Source: Hyphomicrobiales bacterium | Lineage (GTDB): Bacteria; Pseudomonadota; Alphaproteobacteria; Rhizobiales; CAJQND01 | Assembly (NCBI GenBank): GCA_028285595.1 | Contig: JANQOW010000070.1 | Coordinates: 1-64,000 of the forward strand | DNA length: 64,000 nucleotides | Direction of reading: 5' to 3' | Shown: positions 9,486-19,085 of the stretch, one piece after another | Layout: every line of letters begins with the position of its first letter | How positions within the stretch are numbered: position 1 is the stretch's first letter | The notes under the pieces: generated by a model | Seen by the model: the letters and a program-made list of their open reading frames with translations, nothing else | Told to the model about the DNA's origin: nothing | The model's database searches: none | Translations under genes and position numbers: made by a program

Positions 9486-9887
9486 TCAATTAGCGCTTGT
9501 AAAGTTGGTTTTTGCTTTGGGAGCGGCTCTTTTTTGCACTTTACGCACAACGGCTGACCCACGCTGGCCTTTATATGACACGTAAGCCCGGCTGCGGTTC
9601 CATGTTACGTGCGCCCAAGCTTCCTGAAAATATACTTTGAATGTCACACTTTTGCCACGCCGCTTCAAACGATATACCCCAACAGGGGTGTTGATGACGA
9701 AGCCATTGCCCTTCCAGGCGACCCGCACGTTGAACTTCTGTTTGAAGTTTCCAAAGGTGCCGTCCACCACATAAACGTCACCATGCTTGAGCCACTTTGC
9801 GTAGCCTGCGCGCGCCATTGCATCGCTCGCTCCAAAAAGGCCGAAAGCGAGCAAAACTGCCAAAAAAGTAGGAATCAACTTGCGCAT
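9486..9887 (-). CDS. Small exported protein of unknown function
   Basis: A 133-residue protein that I do not recognise. I chose ATG 9887 because GGAGAG lies seven bases upstream and the protein then opens with a clear signal peptide (MRKLIPTFLAVLLAFGLFG, probable cleavage after AMA). The mature part is about 110 residues, strongly basic, rich in Tyr, Trp, Val and Lys, and looks beta-rich. The tail is lysine and alanine rich. It could bind an anionic surface such as peptidoglycan, nucleic acid or LPS, but that is a guess. Confidence 0.7.
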   Translation of the reverse strand: MRKLIPTFLAVLLAFGLFGASDAMARAGYAKWLKHGDVYVVDGTFGNFKQKFNVRVAWKGNGFVINTPVGVYRLKRRGKSVTFKVYFQEAWAHVTWNRSRAYVSYKGQRGSAVVRKVQKRAAPKAKTNFTSAN

Positions 9888-10089
9888 TTGAACACTCTCC
9901 AGTTTGCCCCGTGTTCCCGCTTGTAACTGTTTCAACCAGCCCCTCGATCTTACCCGTGTTGTCCGGCCAGATTGCTCTCGCCCCCCAGGACAAACTGAGC
10001 ATTCATGCTCCCGGCTCGATCCATGCCCTATTTTTGAGATGTTCTCGCCATAGTCAAGATCTTAGGAACTAGAATTTACCTGTAACTGA

Positions 10090-11016
10090 TCAAGATTTAT
10101 CTAATGGTAACTCGAGGCCCATTTGGCGGAATCTTTCGGGATCCTGGCCCCATTTCTCGCGAACTTTCACGAAAAGGAACAGATGCACACGCACGTTAAG
10201 CATCTTTTCAAGTTCCTTACGTGCTGCTGCGCCGATGGCCTTTATGGTTTGGCCGGCTTTACCGAGCACGATTTTGCGCTGAGATTCGCGCTCAACGAAG
10301 ATCACCTGTTCAATGCGAACCGAGCCGTCTTTCTTAACCGTCCATGATTCCGTCTCCACCGTGGAGGCATAAGGCAACTCTTGATGAAGGCGTAGGAAGG
10401 CCTTCTCGCGCGTGACCTCGGCGGCGAGCATTCTTTGCGGCAAATCGGCAATCTGATCTTCCGGATAAAGCCAAGGCCCGTCCGGCATGGAGACCGCAAG
10501 ATGGTCCTTTAGATCTTCAACGCCGTCGCCCGTTTGAGCAGACACAAAGAAGACCTCTTTAAACGGAAACTGATCTGTAAACGCACGGGTGACATCCAGC
10601 AGGCCCTCACGTTTCACCAGATCGATCTTGTTGAGAACCAAGGTTGCATCCCGCCCGCTCTCTTTGAGGCCTTTGATAATCCGCTCATTGTCCTCGTTGA
10701 GCGCTTGGCGTGCATCGGCGACCAGAACCACTTGATCTGCATCACCGGCCCCTTCCCATGCCGCAGCCACCATCGCTCTGTCCAACAGACGCGCCGGCTC
10801 GAAGATGCCAGGTGTGTCCACCAGAACAATCTGGCTGTTTCCTTGAAGAGCTATGCCGCGCAAGCGCGCTCGGGTGGTTTGTACCTTGTGGGTGACGATA
10901 GCCACCTTTTGACCAACGAGCTGGTTCACCAGCGTGGATTTTCCAGCGTTTGGGGCGCCAATCAGGGCGACGAACCCACACTTGGTCTCGGGCGGTTCTT
11001 TATCGACAGTCATCAT
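10090..11016 (-). CDS. era: GTPase Era
   Basis: Essential GTPase that binds the 3' end of 16S rRNA and assists 30S subunit maturation. The GTPase domain has G1 GAPNAGKST (residues 20-28), G3 DTPG and G4 NKID. The C-terminal KH RNA-binding domain contains IVLGKAGQTIKAIGAAARKE. The length of 308 is usual. Two ATG codons in a row (11016 and 11013) make the start ambiguous by one residue. It lies three bases after rnc, so both are in one operon with lepB. Confidence 0.95.
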   Translation of the reverse strand: MMTVDKEPPETKCGFVALIGAPNAGKSTLVNQLVGQKVAIVTHKVQTTRARLRGIALQGNSQIVLVDTPGIFEPARLLDRAMVAAAWEGAGDADQVVLVADARQALNEDNERIIKGLKESGRDATLVLNKIDLVKREGLLDVTRAFTDQFPFKEVFFVSAQTGDGVEDLKDHLAVSMPDGPWLYPEDQIADLPQRMLAAEVTREKAFLRLHQELPYASTVETESWTVKKDGSVRIEQVIFVERESQRKIVLGKAGQTIKAIGAAARKELEKMLNVRVHLFLFVKVREKWGQDPERFRQMGLELPLDKS

Positions 11017-11019
11017 CGA

Positions 11020-11724
11020 TCAGCGTTTGATGGACTGGCTGCGGAGCAGTTTGTTGGCTGCATCTTGCTCCGCACCCCGTTTTGTCCCGCCGCGCCCGGT
11101 CTCGCCCTCAAGTCCTTCCACTTCAACACCAATCTCGAATTTCGGGTTATGGTCCGGTCCTGATTGAGAAATCACCCGGTAGGTCGGAGCTGCCAATCCG
11201 CGCCCTTGCGCCCATTCCTGCAACACGGTCTTTGGATCGCGCAGCACATCGCCGACCGTGTCCATGTGATTGTTCCACATACGGCGCACGACGCGTTGGG
11301 TGGCTTCATATCCGCTATCCAGATAGATGGCCGCAATCAGAGACTCCATTGCGTCCCCAAGCACCGCCGTGCGCTTGTGAACGCCCCCGTTGCGCTCGGT
11401 TTTGCCAACGCGAATATAGGCTTCCAGCTCCATGCCTCGCGCGATCTCCGCACAGGTTTCCTTACGGACCAGCGCGTTCAGCTTTTGCGCCAGTTCGCCC
11501 TCATTGGCATCGGGAAAGCGCTCCATCAACCACTCGGCAATGACCAAGCCCAACACCCGGTCACCTAAGAACTCGAGCCGCTCATTTTCATGCACGCGCT
11601 TGCCGCCTTTACGGAACTTGCTGGTGCGCGCGCTTGGGTGCGTCAGTGCTTGTTCAAGGTTGGTAACATCGGAAAAGGCATGGCCCACCGTTCGGATGAG
11701 ACCATCGGTTTTCTTGGCAGGCAC
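11020..11724 (-). CDS. rnc: Ribonuclease III
   Basis: Cleaves double-stranded RNA during rRNA maturation and mRNA turnover. The catalytic domain has the signature NERLEFLGDRVLGL, downstream acidic residues in LGDAMESLIAAIYLDSG, and a C-terminal dsRNA-binding domain beginning near DPKTVLQEWAQGRG. The start is uncertain: GTG 11724, just after the lepB stop, gives the usual N-terminal length. TTG 11733 would overlap that stop, and ATG 11784 would add 20 residues inside lepB. It is followed at three bases by era. Confidence 0.93.
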   Translation of the reverse strand: MPAKKTDGLIRTVGHAFSDVTNLEQALTHPSARTSKFRKGGKRVHENERLEFLGDRVLGLVIAEWLMERFPDANEGELAQKLNALVRKETCAEIARGMELEAYIRVGKTERNGGVHKRTAVLGDAMESLIAAIYLDSGYEATQRVVRRMWNNHMDTVGDVLRDPKTVLQEWAQGRGLAAPTYRVISQSGPDHNPKFEIGVEVEGLEGETGRGGTKRGAEQDAANKLLRSQSIKR

Positions 11725-11729
11725 GAGGG

Positions 11730-12521
11730 TCAATCCACAATATTGAATAATCGGCCCCAGCGTACCGAAGTCGGCCAACGCCAAAACTGCCAGAAGGCTG
11801 AACCCGGCTCTTGGGAATAGAACAGCAGGTCAGCCCGGCCGACAAAGTTCTCGAACGGCACATATCCCACGGCTGCAAACCGGCTGTCTGTCGAGTTGTC
11901 TCGGTTGTCACCCATCATGAAATAGTGATCAGCCGGAACCTCGAACACGCGGGTATTGTCAAAATAAGTCGGGCCTTGATCGTAGATCTTGTGCACCACC
12001 CCGTTGGGCAGAGTTTCGTTCAGCACCGTCACCCGGGCGGGCAAACCGCCAGATGTGGTGTCCAGGAACGAACCAACCTTTTCCTGCTTTGCCGCAACGC
12101 CATTGATGTGGACCACCCCATCAATCATCTGCACTTTGTCGCCCGGCAGCCCGATCACGCGTTTGATGTAGTCGGTTTCGTTGTCTGAGGGCAGTTTGAA
12201 CACGGCCACATCGCCCCGCTCGGGGGTGGAGGCAAAGATCCGGCCGGAAAAGGGAAACGGCTTAAACCGGAACAACCTGGATTCGCCTGACCCGATGGAA
12301 AAACTAAAGGTGTACTGGCTGTAGCCATAGCTCAGCTTGGAGACAAACAAATAGTCCCCGATCAACAAAGTCGGGATCATCGAGCCGGATGGAATGTTAA
12401 ATGGCTGATACAAAAATGTGCGCACCACAAACGCGATGAGCAGTGCTTGGATCACGACACGGATGATCTCCCATGCGCCGCCTTCCGACGACTTCTTGGC
12501 CTCGTCCGCCTTTGAGCTCAT
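11730..12521 (-). CDS. lepB: Signal peptidase I
   Basis: Inner-membrane serine protease that removes Sec and Tat signal peptides. One N-terminal helix (about residues 20-38) is followed by IPSGSMIPTL with the nucleophile Ser47, the general-base Lys in YIKRVIGLPGD and the late motif MGDNRDNSTDSR. I chose ATG 12521 because AAGGA lies about ten bases upstream; ATG 12530 and 12542 are also in frame. It ends at the beginning of rnc, so expression is probably coupled. A 150-base gap separates it from acpS. Confidence 0.93.
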   Translation of the reverse strand: MSSKADEAKKSSEGGAWEIIRVVIQALLIAFVVRTFLYQPFNIPSGSMIPTLLIGDYLFVSKLSYGYSQYTFSFSIGSGESRLFRFKPFPFSGRIFASTPERGDVAVFKLPSDNETDYIKRVIGLPGDKVQMIDGVVHINGVAAKQEKVGSFLDTTSGGLPARVTVLNETLPNGVVHKIYDQGPTYFDNTRVFEVPADHYFMMGDNRDNSTDSRFAAVGYVPFENFVGRADLLFYSQEPGSAFWQFWRWPTSVRWGRLFNIVD

Positions 12522-12672
12522 ATCCGCCATGTCCTTAAGCATTCCAAAATCGGTCAGGCCTTGGAAAGCCTGGAACCGGTGCGAAGCTATAGACCGCTCC
12601 AGTTGGAAGCGCAACGAACTTGAAGGTGTTCTTTGTGGCAAATTTGCGCCACGTCTAACGTAAGAGTTGGCG

Positions 12673-13089
12673 CTAATCGGCCACTTTTGTATGCGCAGGC
12701 ACAGCCTCAATGATCACGAAGGCTTGAGCCCAGGGAAAATCATCGGTGATCGTGACGTGCACCTTCGGGCTGTGGCCTGGAGGCAGCATGTTGGCCAGAT
12801 GCTCTCCGGCACCTCCCGTGAGCTGCATGGTGGGGCGCCCCGACGGTTCGTTCACCACACCCATATCTCGCCAAAAAACACCTTTTCGAAAGCCGGTTCC
12901 CAGCGCTTTCGAGCACGCCTCTTTGGCCGCAAAACGCTTCGCATATGAGGCCGCGCGGGCCGCACGGCGATCTGATTTCTTCTGTTCAATCTCGGTGAAC
13001 ACGCGGTTTATGAAGCGCTCACCAAACCGGTCGAGGGTCTTCTCAATGCGCCTGATATCGATCAGATCGCTTCCCAAACCCAAGATCAT
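12673..13089 (-). CDS. acpS: Holo-[acyl-carrier-protein] synthase
   Basis: Transfers 4'-phosphopantetheine from CoA to a Ser of apo-ACP, activating fatty-acid synthesis. The 138-residue protein has the AcpS motifs [13 protein letters not shown] with the metal-binding Asp8 and [16 protein letters not shown] with the second acidic ligand. The ATG overlaps the pdxJ stop by four bases, so the two are translationally coupled. Confidence 0.94.
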   Translation of the reverse strand: MILGLGSDLIDIRRIEKTLDRFGERFINRVFTEIEQKKSDRRAARAASYAKRFAAKEACSKALGTGFRKGVFWRDMGVVNEPSGRPTMQLTGGAGEHLANMLPPGHSPKVHVTITDDFPWAQAFVIIEAVPAHTKVAD

Positions 13090-13862
13090 GCGGCCAAGCC
13101 GGCTGCGGTACGGGCCTCATTCATCAGAGCCCGCATTTTTTGGATTGCGGGCACGAGGCCGAGGAAAATCGCCTCTCCCACCAAAAAATGCCCAATATTA
13201 AGCTCCCGCAACTCCGGCAGGACGGCCACGTCTTTCACCGTATCGAACGTCAATCCGTGCCCGGCGTGCATTTCCAAGCCCAGACTCTGTCCGTAGACAC
13301 AGGCCTGTTTGATCCGCTCAAGCTCTTGCGCCCGAAGCTCCGGCTTGCGCTGTTCATGCGCTTCGCAATAAGCCCCCGCATGGATCTCCACAATATCGGC
13401 TTCAAGCCGGGCTGCAGCATCCAATTGGCGCTCATCAGCATCAACGAACAGAGATACCCGGATGCCGGCCTCTCTGAGCTCGTGCACGTAGCGCTTCAGA
13501 TGATTGTGGCCCGAATGTACATCCAACCCGCCCTCGGTGGTCACCTCTTCGCGTTTCTCCGGCACGATGCAAGCCGCGTTCGGCTTGTGGGTCAGAGCGA
13601 TCTCCAACATCTCCTCAGTGGCAGCCATCTCGAAGTTCAACGGCAATGAGATTTCCTGACGCAGCCGCGCGATATCGATGTCGCTGATGTGGCGTCTGTC
13701 TTCGCGCAAATGGGCCGTGATGCCATCGGCGCCGCCGTCTGCCGCCATGATGGCCGCGCGCACCGGGTCGGGGTGCCATCCCCCGCGCGCGTTTCTGATC
13801 GTGGCCACGTGGTCTATGTTTACACCAAGTCTGAGGAAGTGCTTGCTATCGTGCGAAACCAT
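13086..13862 (-). CDS. pdxJ: Pyridoxine 5'-phosphate synthase
   Basis: Condenses 1-deoxyxylulose 5-phosphate with 3-amino-1-hydroxyacetone phosphate to form pyridoxine phosphate in the DXP-dependent vitamin B6 pathway. The TIM-barrel motifs are clear: [17 protein letters not shown] at the N-terminus, [14 protein letters not shown], then [26 protein letters not shown] and [20 protein letters not shown] 13862 is preceded by GGGAG at eight bases, giving 258 residues; an upstream in-frame start would lack this site. It runs into acpS by a four-base overlap. Confidence 0.95.
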   Translation of the reverse strand: MVSHDSKHFLRLGVNIDHVATIRNARGGWHPDPVRAAIMAADGGADGITAHLREDRRHISDIDIARLRQEISLPLNFEMAATEEMLEIALTHKPNAACIVPEKREEVTTEGGLDVHSGHNHLKRYVHELREAGIRVSLFVDADERQLDAAARLEADIVEIHAGAYCEAHEQRKPELRAQELERIKQACVYGQSLGLEMHAGHGLTFDTVKDVAVLPELRELNIGHFLVGEAIFLGLVPAIQKMRALMNEARTAAGLAA

Positions 13863-13902
13863 TGGATCAACTCCCGATTGCAGCGTCCTGGGAAGCACCT
13901 TT

Positions 13903-14472
13903 TTACTTCTGAACCAGCCGGTCCCGGCGGCGTTCCTGGAACGTCTCTACTGCGGTCTTCACCGGGAAGTATGCAACAATTGCGAACATCAGGCCAAGCG
14001 GAATTCCGCCCACCAGCATAGGCACAAAAACGGGGCCGACAATGTCCCAGAACTGGCTCATGGCCAGCCCGGGCTCGGTCATCATGCTAGACCAGAAACC
14101 TTCAGGCAGAGAAATACTGATTTCGCTTTTCTGCTCGCGGCCCAGCATGAGGCCGCCCAGATTGTATGTAGAAAGCCATATCAATGGGAATGACAGGGGA
14201 TTTCCGAAAAACGTTCCCAGGGCTGAGGCGATCAGGTTGCCACCAATGGCCGCCGCCAAAACAGCCGCTAGAATGAAGTGCAGTCCCATGAACGGTGTAA
14301 ATGAGGCCCAAACCCCTGCGGCACAGCCGATCGCAATGGCATGGGGCGTGCCGGCAAGGCGGGTCACGCGGTGCCATACATAAGTCCAGGCCCGCTTCCA
14401 ACCGCGCTCCGGCCAGCACCAGGCCTTAAACCTGTTCTGCCATTTCGCCTTTTCTCTCCGCTTAAACAACAT
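13903..14472 (-). CDS. DUF2062 domain membrane protein
   Basis: A roughly 190-residue inner-membrane protein with the DUF2062 pattern: TPHAIAIGCAAGVWASFTPF, then a Gly/Ala-rich helix pair, NPLSFPLIWLSTYNLG, and a C-terminal helix near residues 150-175. Function is unknown, but the family often sits beside rsh and acpS in alphaproteobacteria. The start is weakly supported: ATG 14472 has no good ribosome-binding site, and TTG 14493 is in frame upstream. The 252 bases between it and rsh show no recognised element. Confidence 0.82.
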   Translation of the reverse strand: MLFKRREKAKWQNRFKAWCWPERGWKRAWTYVWHRVTRLAGTPHAIAIGCAAGVWASFTPFMGLHFILAAVLAAAIGGNLIASALGTFFGNPLSFPLIWLSTYNLGGLMLGREQKSEISISLPEGFWSSMMTEPGLAMSQFWDIVGPVFVPMLVGGIPLGLMFAIVAYFPVKTAVETFQERRRDRLVQK

Positions 14473-14724
14473 CTTTTGGTCGTGCCCAGCCAATACTCAA
14501 GATCAAACACCAAAACGAAAGAGGTCTGGTAAGAGGGATTGGGGGCGATTCTCTACCCCGCGCGCCACAGTCCCTCGCGTCTCACATCTCCAGACTAAAC
14601 TCTAACAGGAACTCCTTCAAACTTTGTTGCCAATGCTGCTAAAAATCGGCTGCATTCCTCCAGCCTAGAGTGAGCCAAAAATCAGTTAGAATTTTGGTAT
14701 TTCGGTGGCATCGCGCCCATATCT

Positions 14725-17034
14725 TCATTCAACACCCGTCATTCGACTGACGCCCGTGACCAGCGGTGCCCTTCCCAGTTCCCGCATGATCTTTGTCAAA
14801 TGCTGAAGATCCCGGACCTCCACCATGATTTTGAAGTCGTAAACATCGGCGGACTGTGTGTTGAGTTCCAGGTTGTTGATGTTGGCCTCTCCATCCGCGA
14901 TGGTCTGAGCCACTTGAGCCAGAGCGCCAGGTTGGTTGAGCACCGTTACCTGAATACGCGCCGGAAAGGTCTCATCAGAGCCTTCGTGCACATCCCAAGT
15001 CAGATCTATCCAGCGTTCGGGCTCGTCGTCATATTGGCGCAGTTGATCGGAGAAGATCGGATAGATCGTGACCCCTTCCTCCGGGGTCATGATGCCAACA
15101 ATGCGTTCTCCGGGCACCGCTCCGGTGGCCAGAGAAATTGTGAACGGCAGATCTCCTTTGAGGCCGCGCACCGGGATGGCGCCGGTATCTTGCCGCTTTG
15201 TACGTCCGCGCGGCAGGGAAATGTATTGGCCGAGGGATTTCAACCTCTGTCCCATGCCAAAGTTCGATTTGGCCGGGCTGTGTTCCTGACCTATGCCAAG
15301 AGCTTTCAACACGTCAGAGCAGGCAACCTCACCGCGCCCGATCTTTGCCAAAACGTCATCCAGATGTTTCTCCCCCAGCCGTTCGATCGCAATTTGCAAC
15401 TCTTCGTCTTCAACGACGGCATCCTGAACCTTGAGGGCCCGGTTCAGGATTTCGCGGCCGAGGCCCGCGTATTGCTGGCGCAGCGCCAGACGTGTGGCCC
15501 GGCGGATAGCGGCCCGGGCTTTCCCGGTGATGACGAACTTCTCCCAAGCCGCAGGCGGCACCTGGGCATCGGAGCGCACGATTTCCACTTCGTCGCCGTT
15601 TTTCAACTCCGTGATCAGCGGCGCGTGGCGTCCATTGATCAAGCACCCCACACAAGTATCACCAACATTTGTGTGCACCGCATAAGCGAAGTCGATAGGT
15701 GTCGCCCCACTGGGCAAGGCGATCAGGTCGCCATTTGGGGTGAAACAAAATACCTGGTCGTGGAACAACTCCAGCTTGGTGTGTTCCAAAAACTCTTTCG
15801 GCCCATCCCCCTCAGAGAGCATATCCACCAGGTGGCTGAGCCAGCGGTAGGCGTTGGCATCGGCGGTTGGAGCTGCGTTGCCGTCTTTCGTGCCGGCGTG
15901 TTCGGCGCCTGTATCGTCTTCGCCTGGTGTGTTCTCCGCTGAGCCCAGGTCTCGGTAGAGCGAGTGCGCTGCCACACCGTGTTCGGCAATGTCGTGCATC
16001 TCGTTGGTGCGGATCTGCAATTCGATCCGCTTGCGGTGCGGACCCACAACCGTGGTGTGCAACGACTGATAGTTGTTGGTTTTCGGGTTGGAGATGTAGT
16101 CCTTAAACCGGCCAGGAACCACACGCCACGTCTGATGCACCACGCCAAGCGCGGTGTAACAATCGTCAATATTGTCCACCACAACCCTGAAGCCGTAAAT
16201 GTCGGAAAGCTGACCCAATGAAATCTGCTTGCGTTCCATCTTCCGCCAAATGGAATATGGACGCTTTTCGCGGCCGTTCACGCTGGCGGGGATATGGTGC
16301 TCTTCAAGCTTCTGGGTCAGGGCCACTTCGATTTCTCGGAGCAAGTCGCCCGATTCTTGACGCAACGCGGTGAGCCTTGCGGAAATTGTGGCGTGCGCTT
16401 CTTCGTTCAGCACCTTGAAGGAAATGTCATCCAACTCATCGCGCATGGCTTGCATGCCGATCCGCCCAGCCAGTGGCGCGTAAATGTCCATGGTCTCCTG
16501 GGCAATCCGCTCGCGCTTGTCTTGGCGCATATGACCCAGCGTGCGCATATTGTGCAGTCTGTCCGCCAGCTTCACCAAGAGCACTCTGATATCATCGGAG
16601 ATGGCGAGCAGGAACTTCCGCAGGTTCTCAGCCTGCGCAGCCTCTTTGGTCACCAGATCAAGCTGCTTCAGTTTCGTCAGACCATCCACAAGTCCGGCGA
16701 TCTCCGAGCCGAACAGCTCATCGATTTCCTGTTTTGTCGCCTCCGTGTCCTCAATGGTGTCGTGCAACAGGGCCGCGGCGATCGTGGCATCGTCGAGTTT
16801 GAGGTCAATCAGGATCGCCGCCACGGCAAGCGGATGAGAGAAGTATGGATCGCCAGAGGCGCGTTTCTGGGTGCCATGGGCCTTCATGGCATAAACGTAA
16901 GCGCGGTTTAACAGTGCTTCGTCGGCGTCGGGGTCATAACTGGTGACCTGCTCTACCAGCTCAAACTGGCGCAGCATGGAGGGTGTTTTGGCGGGCTGTG
17001 GGTCAGGAAGGGTTGCAGCAGAAGTTTCGGCCAT
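14725..17034 (-). CDS. rsh: Bifunctional (p)ppGpp synthetase/hydrolase (RelA/SpoT homologue)
   Basis: Makes and degrades (p)ppGpp, the stringent-response alarmone. Domain order in the 769 residues: HD hydrolase with FSHPLAVAAIL and LLHDTIEDT (about 60-200); synthetase with the RFKDYISNPKTNNYQSLHTT region and the ELQIRTNEMHDIAEHGVAAH motif; TGS near 440-500; and a C-terminal ACT domain. A low-complexity acidic insert (about 30 residues, near NTPGEDDTGAEHAGTKDGN) interrupts the end of the synthetase region. There is no clear Shine-Dalgarno site, and the rpoZ terminator ends about 20 bases before the start codon, so read-through or a promoter inside rpoZ is implied. Confidence 0.95.
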   Translation of the reverse strand: MAETSAATLPDPQPAKTPSMLRQFELVEQVTSYDPDADEALLNRAYVYAMKAHGTQKRASGDPYFSHPLAVAAILIDLKLDDATIAAALLHDTIEDTEATKQEIDELFGSEIAGLVDGLTKLKQLDLVTKEAAQAENLRKFLLAISDDIRVLLVKLADRLHNMRTLGHMRQDKRERIAQETMDIYAPLAGRIGMQAMRDELDDISFKVLNEEAHATISARLTALRQESGDLLREIEVALTQKLEEHHIPASVNGREKRPYSIWRKMERKQISLGQLSDIYGFRVVVDNIDDCYTALGVVHQTWRVVPGRFKDYISNPKTNNYQSLHTTVVGPHRKRIELQIRTNEMHDIAEHGVAAHSLYRDLGSAENTPGEDDTGAEHAGTKDGNAAPTADANAYRWLSHLVDMLSEGDGPKEFLEHTKLELFHDQVFCFTPNGDLIALPSGATPIDFAYAVHTNVGDTCVGCLINGRHAPLITELKNGDEVEIVRSDAQVPPAAWEKFVITGKARAAIRRATRLALRQQYAGLGREILNRALKVQDAVVEDEELQIAIERLGEKHLDDVLAKIGRGEVACSDVLKALGIGQEHSPAKSNFGMGQRLKSLGQYISLPRGRTKRQDTGAIPVRGLKGDLPFTISLATGAVPGERIVGIMTPEEGVTIYPIFSDQLRQYDDEPERWIDLTWDVHEGSDETFPARIQVTVLNQPGALAQVAQTIADGEANINNLELNTQSADVYDFKIMVEVRDLQHLTKIMRELGRAPLVTGVSRMTGVE

Positions 17035-17053
17035 ACTTGATCATACAACAAAA

Positions 17054-17090
17054 TACAAAAAAGCCGGAGCGTGGCATCACGCTCCGGCTT
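17054..17090 (-). terminator. Rho-independent terminator after rpoZ
   Basis: A perfect 13-bp stem (left arm 17061-17073, right arm 17078-17090) with a four-base loop. On the minus strand the run TTTTTTG follows. It lies 28 bases after the rpoZ stop and about 20 bases before the rsh start, and is the strongest intrinsic terminator seen in the window. Confidence 0.9.
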
Positions 17091-17117
17091 CGAATACAGA
17101 CAAGATTGCCTTTATGC

Positions 17118-17528
17118 TCACAGGCCGGAACGCGTGCTGCCAGGGCTGTCTGCCGGCGGCAGGCCTTCAAGACCTCTCAACAGATCCTCTTCGGTCATGC
17201 GGTCCATGGGCACTTCGTCATCAGGCACTCCAGGGATGACCTCAGCAGCCGCTCCGTCAGCAGACAGCATCGGCACCACGTCAGATTCAGGCTCGTCCAC
17301 TTCCACATGCTTCTGCATGGAATGCACGAGATCCTCCTGAAGGTCATCTTTATCAACCGTGATATCGGCAATTTCCCGCAGAGCCACAACCGGGTTCTTG
17401 TCATTGTCCCGGTCGATCGTCAGGGGTGCACCTTGCGAGATCGTCCGTGCCCGGTGGCTCGCCAGAAGAACCAGTTCAAACCGGTTCGGCACTTTGTCAA
17501 TGCAGTCTTCTACGGTGACACGCGCCAT
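17118..17528 (-). CDS. rpoZ: RNA polymerase omega subunit
   Basis: Small subunit that helps assemble the beta' subunit and, in proteobacteria, contributes to a ppGpp binding site. The conserved core is [35 protein letters not shown] and [10 protein letters not shown]. At 136 residues it is longer than E. coli omega (91) because of an acidic C-terminal extension, common in alphaproteobacteria. AGGAG lies eight bases before the ATG. Its position next to rsh is conserved and fits the shared role in the stringent response. Confidence 0.95.
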   Translation of the reverse strand: MARVTVEDCIDKVPNRFELVLLASHRARTISQGAPLTIDRDNDKNPVVALREIADITVDKDDLQEDLVHSMQKHVEVDEPESDVVPMLSADGAAAEVIPGVPDDEVPMDRMTEEDLLRGLEGLPPADSPGSTRSGL

Positions 17529-17671
17529 ATCGCTCGTCTCCTAGCTCGAATATGTTTGGATTCTTTGCTCTATGTATGCTTTTGCGCTGCACAAAGCAAG
17601 CACTCAAGAGTAATCACCACTAACCAATCTGTATATTGAACCTCAAGTGTTAACAGACCACCTTATTTGGC

Positions 17672-18208
17672 TCAAAGATGTGTGGATGCCAATATCCCCC
17701 CTGCTCGCGATTTAGCCACCCGTTTAGCTAAGTTGAGCGCGGTTTCTCCGCTAATCGGATGGTGCCACTCCGGGGCAATCTCAGCCAGTGGGACAATGAC
17801 AAACGGCCGCTTCTCAATGCCTGGATGAGGCAAGCTCAGCGGCTTAAATCCAAGCTCCGTGCGGCTGCCGCGTTCCATGGTGGAGCCAACAACCCGCCCG
17901 TGCCAGTCCAGCAGATCTATGTCGAGCGTCCTGGCGCCCCAGCGCTCCCCTCTGGCTCTCGCCGCCCGGCGTTCCAGTCGGTGCAGACGGATCAGCAACG
18001 CTTCAGGAGCCGCCTGGCAGGTGACGGATACCACGGCATTCACATAGTCCGGTTGGCCTCCCAAACCATAGGCATTGGTGCTGTAAGCCTTGGAGCGCTG
18101 CACAACCGTGATTTGGTTTGCGCCCATTTCCATGAGTGCGCGGCGCAAAGTCTCCAACGGTGTTCCCCAAGGACCGGGCAGGTTGCTTCCAAGACCGAGT
18201 AATATCAT
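17672..18208 (-). CDS. folK: 2-amino-4-hydroxy-6-hydroxymethyldihydropteridine pyrophosphokinase
   Basis: Transfers pyrophosphate from ATP to 6-hydroxymethyl-dihydropterin in folate synthesis. Seen are the N-terminal GLGSNLPGPWG, the loop motif AYGLGGQPDYVNAV, and the HPPK signature RWGARTLDIDLL with its Mg-binding Asp residues, followed by LPHPGIEKRPFVIVPL. At 178 residues it is a single-domain HPPK. No folB or folP is adjacent. It is transcribed divergently from the NYN-domain gene across a 209-base gap. Confidence 0.94.
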   Translation of the reverse strand: MILLGLGSNLPGPWGTPLETLRRALMEMGANQITVVQRSKAYSTNAYGLGGQPDYVNAVVSVTCQAAPEALLIRLHRLERRAARARGERWGARTLDIDLLDWHGRVVGSTMERGSRTELGFKPLSLPHPGIEKRPFVIVPLAEIAPEWHHPISGETALNLAKRVAKSRAGGILASTHL

Positions 18209-18417
18209 AATGCCCTAGCGTATCTGGACAGTGCATAGTTCAATGCACCCTATAGCTTGTAGCCAAGTAAGAAGCGACAGGTTAAAAGCGGACCGCATGG
18301 CAACATAAATCACCAGGGATTGCTTGCTTAGGCAAACGACCCAGACAGCCCCATTATCGAAGTTATCTCAAAGCCTGATTGAAGGCGCAAAATTGATTTT
18401 CATCAAGGAGTTATCTT

Positions 18418-19068
18418 ATGCACTTTTATCCCACCGAACGCATTGGACTGTTTATCGATGGCGCCAATCTCTACGCCACCGCCCGCTCATTGAACTTTGA
18501 CATTGACTACCGCAAGCTTCTCGACTTTTTCCGGGGAGAAGCCAAGCTCGTGCGCGCAAACTATTACACCGCCATGATGGAGGACGCCGATTACTCGCCA
18601 ATTCGCCCGTTGGTGGACTGGCTCGATTATAACGGCTTCTCTGTGGTGACGAAGCCAACCAAGGAGTTCACCGATTCAACGGGGCGGCGCAAGATTAAGG
18701 GCAACATGGATATCGAAATCGCTGTCGATATCATGGAGCTGGCCGATCAACTGGATCATGTTGTGTTGTTCTCCGGTGACGGAGATTTCCGCCGTCTCGT
18801 GGAAGCCGTGCAGCGCAAGGGCCTCCGCGTCACGGTGATTTCCACCTTGAAGACAAAGCCGCCGATGGTGGCGGACGATCTGCGCCGGCAAACCGATGTG
18901 TTCGTGGAGATCCTCAGCCTGGCAGACAAGATCGGACGTGCCGGTGGTCAGCGCAAGCAACGCTCGCAAGACGACGATGGCGGCCACGTGGACGATGACG
19001 ATGGTCAGATCGATTACGACAAGCACGATGACGGACGGGATGATTTTGAGGAGTTTGCCGAAATCTAG
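18418..19068 (+). CDS. NYN domain protein (LabA/DUF88 family), predicted ribonuclease
   Basis: A predicted metal-dependent RNase of the PIN-like NYN superfamily. The acidic triad is visible in GLFIDGANLY, GNMDIEIAVDIME and FSGDGDFRRLVEAV. The tail (about residues 175-216) is strongly acidic, rich in Asp and Gln, and probably disordered. AAGGAG sits seven bases before the ATG. Its placement beside folK, rpoZ and a uracil-DNA glycosylase recurs in alphaproteobacteria, but the RNA target is unknown. The glycosylase gene follows after 17 bases, so they may share a transcript. Confidence 0.85.
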   Translation: MHFYPTERIGLFIDGANLYATARSLNFDIDYRKLLDFFRGEAKLVRANYYTAMMEDADYSPIRPLVDWLDYNGFSVVTKPTKEFTDSTGRRKIKGNMDIEIAVDIMELADQLDHVVLFSGDGDFRRLVEAVQRKGLRVTVISTLKTKPPMVADDLRRQTDVFVEILSLADKIGRAGGQRKQRSQDDDGGHVDDDDGQIDYDKHDDGRDDFEEFAEI

Positions 19069-19085
19069 GCCCGGTCGAGCTTCTC

